Positions 59,343 through 64,000 of a stretch of DNA of 64,000 nt are shown here, in pieces. Origin of the DNA: JAWOLE01 sp963815655 (GTDB lineage: Bacteria > Acidobacteriota > Thermoanaerobaculia > UBA5066 > Gp7-AA6); the NCBI GenBank assembly GCA_963815655.1, contig CAWFHK010000001.1, forward strand, positions 2,914,001-2,978,000, read 5' to 3'. The position numbers and the translations under genes are program-made. Numbering within the stretch: position 1 is the stretch's first letter; every line of letters begins with the position of its first letter. The notes under the pieces are model-generated. The model was not told the origin of the DNA and ran no database searches. It saw only the letters and a list, made by a program, of their open reading frames with translations.

Positions 59343-62300
59343 TCAAATCTCCTGCGGCGAGCTCTGCTCCACCGCGGAGGGAGGCAGGTGCCCGGAATGG
59401 AAGAACGCGGTGCGGTTCAAGACCTTCTCCTGGAAGACCTCGAGGTAGAGATAGATGACCGGCGTGATGTAGAGCGTGATGAGCTGCGACACGATCAGGC
59501 CTCCGACGATGACGAGGCCGAGCGGCCGGCGTGACGACCCTCCGGCGCCGAACCCGAGGGCGATCGGCAGCGCCCCGAAGATGGCCGCGAGCGTCGTCAT
59601 CAGGATCGGGCGGAAGCGGTCCATGCTGGCGTCGTGGATCGCCTTCTCCGCCGACTCCCCCTTGTCCACGCGCTGCCGCGCGAAGTCCACGATCATGATG
59701 CCGTTCTTCTTGACGATCCCCATGAGCATGAACATGCCGACGAAGGCGTAGAGCGACGCCTGCTGGCCGAAGAGGTAGAGCGCGAAGAGGCCGCCGACCA
59801 GGGCCGTCGGCAGAGTCGAGAGCACCGTGATCGGAAGGACGTAGCTCTCGTAGAGGATCGCGAGGATCACGTACATCACGAAGACCGCCAGGAACATCAG
59901 GATCGTCAGGTCGCGGACGGTGTTGCGGAACGTCAGCGCCTCACCCTGCAGGCTCGCGCGCAGGCTCGGCGGCACGACCTCGGCGGAGGCCTTCTGGATG
60001 TAGTCGGTCGCGTCGCCGATCGCGACCCCGGGCTTCAGGTTGAAGAAGATCGTGACGCTCGTGAACTGGTTCAAGTGATTGACCGACTGGAGGCCGAGCG
60101 TGGGCTTCCACGTCACGAGCTCCGCGAGGGGCACGAGGTTCTTGCCGTCGTCGGTCTTGATGTAGAGGAGGGCCAGGTCCTCCGGCTTCGTGCGCTCGGC
60201 GTCCCCGACTTCCAGGATGACCTGATACTGGTCCTCCGGCTTCTTGATGAGGTACAGGTAGTTCTGGGAGTAGGCGTTGCGGAGCAGGCCCAGGATCCGT
60301 GCCTCGGAGATTCCGTACATCTTGGTCTGTTCGCGCCGGATCTCGATGTCCACGTTCGGCGTATTGGCGAAGTAGTCCGACGAGACCGTCTGGAATCCCG
60401 GGTACTGGTAGAGCTTCGCCATCAGCTTGCCCGCCGCTTCATAGACCTGCGGCGCGTTGACGCCCGAGATCGAATAAGCGTACTGCCCCTGCGTCTGCGA
60501 GGTCGCCCCGGTGGAGATCTCGAGCACCGGGAACGGACGCAGGAAGGCAAAGGCGCCGGGCTCCGAGGCAATCCTCCCCATCAGTCCAGCCGCGACGTTG
60601 GCGATGGGGGGCCGTTTGTCCGGCTCTCCGATCATCGTGAACGTGATGCCCATGTTCGAGGGGAGAAACCCGCTCGCGCCTGTCAGGGTGAAGTCCATCA
60701 GAACGTGGGGATCGCTGTGGAGCGCCTGGTCCACGCGATTCTGGATCGCTCGCATCTGCTCGGGCGAAGAGCCCTCCTTGCCGAGGAAGGCGCCGAAGAT
60801 GACCCCGCTGTCGCCCGGCGGCAGAAAGACCCTGGGGATCGAGACGAAGAGGAGAATCGTCCCCGCGAGGCAGGCGGCCCAGATCGCGAGCGAGACCCAG
60901 CGGTGGCGCAGGAACCACCAGAGCGAGTCGGCGTATTTCGAGAGCACGCGGTGCTCGACCCCGCCGATCACGCGCTCCATCCACGTCTTCGCCGCGCCGG
61001 GGCCGCGATCCTTCAGCAGCCGCGCGCACATGAGCGGCGTCAACGTCAGAGAGACGATTCCCGAGGCGAAGATCGAGATGATGATCGTGACCGCGAACTC
61101 CCTGAAGATCCGCCCGACCAGGCCCGACATGAAGACGAGCGGAATGAAGACGGCCGCGAGCGAGATCGTCATCGAGAGGATCGTGAAGCTGATCTCCTGG
61201 GCGCTTGAGAGGGCCGCCTGCCACGCCTTCTCGCCGCGCTCCATGCGGCGGACGGTGTTCTCCAGGAACACGATCGCGTCGTCGATCAGGAACCCGATCG
61301 CCAGGGTCAGCGCCATGAGCGAGAGGTTGTCGAGGCTGTAGCCGAGCATGCTCATCGCGATGAAGGTCAGAAGCAGCGAGAGCGGCAGCGCCACCGCGGG
61401 GATCAAGGTGTCCGTCGCGCGCCCGAGGAAGAGGAAGATGACGGCGACGACGAGGACGAACGCGATCAGGAGCGTCACCTGGACGTCGGTGACGGAGTGG
61501 ACGATCGACTGGGAGCGGTCGTAGATCATCGTGATCCGCACGGATCCCGGGATCTGCGTCTGGATGACCGGCAGGATCTCCCGGATGCTCCGGGAGACCT
61601 CGACGGCGTTGGCGCCGGCCTGCCGATTGACTGCCACGACGACCGTGGCCGACGGAATCGGGTAGCCGCGGACCCAGAACCGCATGTTCAGGCGTTCGTT
61701 CTCGACGGACTGGCGCACCTCGGCCACGTCGCGCAGGTAGACGGGCGAGCCATCGGCCGAGCCGACGATCAGGTTGCGGTACCCCTCGGGCGTCTCGAGC
61801 TGTCCCTGGGGCCGAAGGACCGAGGTGCCGGACGGGCTGTCCAGCTGCCCGGCGCCCGAGTAGCTCGTGCCGGCCTTGACCGCCGCCGCGAGGTCGTCCA
61901 CCGAGATCCTCCGCGCCCACATCGCCGAGGGGTCGGCCTTGATGCGGATCGCCGACTTGCTCCCGTAGACGTTGACCTTCGAGACGCCCGGCAGGATTGA
62001 GATGCGCTGGCCCACCTGGGTCGTCGCGTAGTCGTAGATCTGGCCCGACGTCACCGAGTCCGACGTCAGCGCGATGTACATGATCGGCTGGTCGTTCGGA
62101 TTGCTTTTGGAAAACGTCGGCGGCGCGGGCATGTCGAGCGGCAGGCTTCCCGTGGACTGAGAGATGGCCGTCTGCACGTCGGTCGCGGCCGCGTCGATCG
62201 ACTTGGACAGGGCGAACTGGAGGGTCAGGGTCACGAACCCCTGCGTGCTCTGCGAGGTCACGAGCTCCAGCCCGTTGATCTGCATGAAGCTGCGCTCGAG

Positions 62301-62498
62301 CGGAGTCGCGATGTTGGCCGCCACCGTTTCCGGGCTCGCGCCCGGGTATGCGGCGAAGACCTGGATGACGGGATAGTCCACGACCGGCAGGTCGTTGACC
62401 GGGAGCTTCTGGTAGGCCAGCGCGCCGAAGAGGACCACCGAGACGGTCAGGACCGCGGTCATGACGGGGCGGCGGATGAAGGGCTCCGAGAAGTTCAT
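59343..62498 (-). CDS. RND efflux pump (HAE1/AcrB type), second operon
   Basis: A 1051-residue inner-membrane transporter. It starts MNFSEPFIRRPVMTAVLTVS. Proton-relay Asp pair in IGFLIDDAIVFLENT, and the helix-10 Lys in GIVKKNGIMIVDFARQR. Porter subdomains include the pore-loop region and VDIEIRREQTKMYGISEARI. It differs clearly from the two pumps at 34191-40716 and works with a single pump subunit. Its start overlaps the adaptor stop by four bases, and the outer-membrane factor follows it by ATGA-like coupling. Substrates may include drugs, bile-like detergents or metabolites; none can be read from sequence. Confidence 0.93.
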   Translation of the reverse strand: MNFSEPFIRRPVMTAVLTVSVVLFGALAYQKLPVNDLPVVDYPVIQVFAAYPGASPETVAANIATPLERSFMQINGLELVTSQSTQGFVTLTLQFALSKSIDAAATDVQTAISQSTGSLPLDMPAPPTFSKSNPNDQPIMYIALTSDSVTSGQIYDYATTQVGQRISILPGVSKVNVYGSKSAIRIKADPSAMWARRISVDDLAAAVKAGTSYSGAGQLDSPSGTSVLRPQGQLETPEGYRNLIVGSADGSPVYLRDVAEVRQSVENERLNMRFWVRGYPIPSATVVVAVNRQAGANAVEVSRSIREILPVIQTQIPGSVRITMIYDRSQSIVHSVTDVQVTLLIAFVLVVAVIFLFLGRATDTLIPAVALPLSLLLTFIAMSMLGYSLDNLSLMALTLAIGFLIDDAIVFLENTVRRMERGEKAWQAALSSAQEISFTILSMTISLAAVFIPLVFMSGLVGRIFREFAVTIIISIFASGIVSLTLTPLMCARLLKDRGPGAAKTWMERVIGGVEHRVLSKYADSLWWFLRHRWVSLAIWAACLAGTILLFVSIPRVFLPPGDSGVIFGAFLGKEGSSPEQMRAIQNRVDQALHSDPHVLMDFTLTGASGFLPSNMGITFTMIGEPDKRPPIANVAAGLMGRIASEPGAFAFLRPFPVLEISTGATSQTQGQYAYSISGVNAPQVYEAAGKLMAKLYQYPGFQTVSSDYFANTPNVDIEIRREQTKMYGISEARILGLLRNAYSQNYLYLIKKPEDQYQVILEVGDAERTKPEDLALLYIKTDDGKNLVPLAELVTWKPTLGLQSVNHLNQFTSVTIFFNLKPGVAIGDATDYIQKASAEVVPPSLRASLQGEALTFRNTVRDLTILMFLAVFVMYVILAILYESYVLPITVLSTLPTALVGGLFALYLFGQQASLYAFVGMFMLMGIVKKNGIMIVDFARQRVDKGESAEKAIHDASMDRFRPILMTTLAAIFGALPIALGFGAGGSSRRPLGLVIVGGLIVSQLITLYITPVIYLYLEVFQEKVLNRTAFFHSGHLPPSAVEQSSPQEI

Positions 62499-63667
62499 GA
62501 CTTGCTTCCCGGGCCGCCCGCGGGCGCCGGAGCGCCCTCGGGAGACACCTCCCTGACCTTGCCGCCGGGAGTCACTCCGAGCTGCCCGGTCACGACGACT
62601 CTCTCTCCCGCCTTGATCCCATCCTCGATGACAATGGAATCACCCTGGCGCTGGCCCGTCTTGACCGGGCGCATCTCGGCCGTCGAGTCCGCCTTGACGA
62701 CGTAAACGAACGGGCCCTTGGCCGAGAGCTGCGGCGCGACGGCCGGCACGAGGATCGCGCCCGGGATCGTCGAGAGCAGCAGCCGCAGACGGACGAAGCG
62801 GCCCGGCCACAGGCGGTGCTCGGTGTTCGCGGCCGTCGCCCTCAGCTTTACCGTGCCGGTCGCGTCCGCGACGGCGTTGTCGAGAAAAGTCAGCGTGCCC
62901 TCGATCGGCCGGTCCAGCTCGTCGGGCAGGCGCACCTCGACCTTGAGGGTCCCCGCCTTCATGTTCTTCTGCACCGCCGTCAGCTGGTTCTGCGGGATGG
63001 TGAAGTCGGCGTAAATGGGATCCAGCCGCTCGATCGTCAGGAGCGTCCCCTCGTTGGCCTTCACGACGTTGCCGACGTCCACCAGCCGGTGGCCGGCGCG
63101 GCCGTCGATGGGGGAGCGGATCGTGCAGTACTCCATGTTCAGCCGGGACATCTCCGTGGCGGCGGCCGCCTGGCGCGCCTGCGCCTCCGTCAGCTCGACG
63201 GAGTTCTTCCGCGTGTCGTACTCCTCCTGGGAGATCGCCTTCGTCGCGATCAACGTCTCCGCGCGGTTCCACTGGCTCTTCGCGAGATTCAGGGCCGCGT
63301 TCGCCCGGGCCAGATCCGCCTGCGCGGCGTGGAGCTGCGCTTCGTACGGGCGCGGATCGATCGTGAAGAGGAGGTCCCCCTTCTTCAGGTTCGCGCCGTC
63401 GACGAAGTGGAGCGCGGTGATGCGGCCGGAGACCTGGGGCAGGACCGAGACGACCTCGCGCGCGACGCACTTGCCGACCTCGTCCAGGTACACCGGCACG
63501 TCCCGCGACACGGCCGCGGCAACGGTCACGGCGGCCGGCGGCCGCTCGAACGACGGCGGGGCCTTCTTCCGGCTGGCGCGGAATCCCACGACGAGCCCGA
63601 CGAGGACGAGCACGGCGATGCCCGCGAAGAGGAACCCGCGCTTGGAGTTTTCAGCCACTTTCAACAC
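62495..63667 (-). CDS. RND efflux periplasmic adaptor, second operon
   Basis: A 390-residue membrane-fusion protein. The anchor segment is GFLFAGIAVLVLVGLVVGFR. Lipoyl halves are VLPQVSGRITALHFVDGANL and YCTIRSPIDGRAGHRLVDVG around a helical hairpin (about 105-165). The beta-barrel and membrane-proximal parts follow (LPDELDRPIEGTLTFLDNAV, IEDGIKAGERVVVTGQLGV). GTG 63667 is the first start; a GTG nine bases further in is also possible. It is the first gene of the minus-strand operon adaptor-pump-channel. Upstream (63668-63888) is a noncoding gap of about 220 bases that should hold its promoter. Confidence 0.9.
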   Translation of the reverse strand: MLKVAENSKRGFLFAGIAVLVLVGLVVGFRASRKKAPPSFERPPAAVTVAAAVSRDVPVYLDEVGKCVAREVVSVLPQVSGRITALHFVDGANLKKGDLLFTIDPRPYEAQLHAAQADLARANAALNLAKSQWNRAETLIATKAISQEEYDTRKNSVELTEAQARQAAAATEMSRLNMEYCTIRSPIDGRAGHRLVDVGNVVKANEGTLLTIERLDPIYADFTIPQNQLTAVQKNMKAGTLKVEVRLPDELDRPIEGTLTFLDNAVADATGTVKLRATAANTEHRLWPGRFVRLRLLLSTIPGAILVPAVAPQLSAKGPFVYVVKADSTAEMRPVKTGQRQGDSIVIEDGIKAGERVVVTGQLGVTPGGKVREVSPEGAPAPAGGPGSKS

Positions 63668-63863
63668 CTCTCTGGAGAAGTTGCGGAAGCCAATGGTCGG
63701 AGCGGGTCCGACTCTCGTCCTTCCGGGTCGTGGAAATTCAGCTTATCGTCGTTTTCCGTTCCGCTCTCCCCCGCGCCGCCGACAATAGGGGCCGCCGCCC
63801 GTTGACGGGCGCGGTCTTCGGTGAACCCGCGAACCCGGTCGGTGAATCGACATGCCGGCGCAG

Positions 63864-63877
63864 GGAGAGCGCTCTCC
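63864..63877. promoter_or_regulatory. Perfect 14-bp palindrome
   Basis: GGAGAGCGCTCTCC lies between the OsmC-type gene stop and the efflux operon start. Its symmetry suits a dimeric regulator operator, but a role at the end of the OsmC transcript is also possible. It is short enough to arise by chance. Confidence 0.35.
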
Positions 63878-63888
63878 TGGAACGACGA

Positions 63889-64000
63889 TCAGGCCTCGAG
63901 CTTCGCGCTCATCGTGATCCGGGCCTTCAGGAGCCTCGAGATCGGGCAGCCAGCTTCCGCGGCCTCCGCGGCTTTTTGGAACGCATCCGCCGAAGCCCCC
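63889..64000 (-). CDS. OsmC/Ohr family protein (C-terminal part)
   Basis: The last 36 codons read GASADAFQKAAEAAEAGCPI then SRLLKARITMSAKLEA and a stop at 63891-63889. The pattern helix, GCP(I/V)SRxL, short strand is the characteristic C-terminus of OsmC/Ohr peroxidases, and the Cys in GCPIS is the second catalytic cysteine. These enzymes reduce organic hydroperoxides. The 5' part lies outside the window. Confidence 0.8.
   Translation of the reverse strand, partial: GASADAFQKAAEAAEAGCPISRLLKARITMSAKLEA

Overview
The window is high-GC (mid to upper 60s % by eye), densely coded DNA from a diderm bacterium. It carries two RND efflux operons with outer-membrane partners, a TonB-dependent receptor with an N-terminal carboxypeptidase-regulatory-like domain, lipoproteins, and a surface protein with an IPTL-CTERM-type tail. 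That mix, together with an M13 peptidase, a Tat amidase and many secreted serine hydrolases, fits Acidobacteriota or a similar heterotrophic lineage. This is inference from gene content; there is no rRNA in the window to confirm it.

Layout. 1-3440: a partial DUF885 gene, two small proteins, a broken and rearranged M14 carboxypeptidase, and an ABM-fold protein with a terminator. 3460-9456 (minus): a compact operon of TonB receptor, cytochrome P450 and serine hydrolase. 9813-15651 (plus): Tat amidase, M13 metallopeptidase, aldo/keto reductase and Nei-type glycosylase. 15635-18865 (minus): a large membrane-anchored spermidine-synthase-like protein, divergent from a cell-wall amidase/GerMN/RNase PH run (18930-21929).

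22094-30800 is the most distinctive block. It holds two ATP-grasp proteins and a third ATP-grasp-like one, a YbdK-type carboxylate-amine ligase, an M29-type aminopeptidase, a COG4947-type esterase and a dicarboxylate/amino-acid symporter. Together they look like a peptide or amide small-molecule pathway. FmdB-like and CopG-like small proteins, tRNA-Pro and several structured repeats are interspersed.

30808-32308 holds a TPR protein and a degenerate sigma-like partner. 32902-42266 is an MdtABC-type RND operon (adaptor, two pumps, outer-membrane factor). 42270-43964 is a patch of repeats, gene remnants and tRNA-Arg. 44222-53392 carries secreted and surface proteins, a second serine hydrolase and a DsbA-like oxidoreductase. 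53393-54119 is noncoding, with an 88-bp direct duplication and the tail of a lost paralogue. 54120-57654 holds a secreted amidase, a TM2 protein and a bacterial GH47 mannosidase. 57842-63667 is a second RND operon, and an OsmC-type gene enters from the right edge.

No CRISPR array, rRNA, intact insertion sequence or prophage was seen. Short-period (7-8 nt) repeat tracts mark several intergenic regions.
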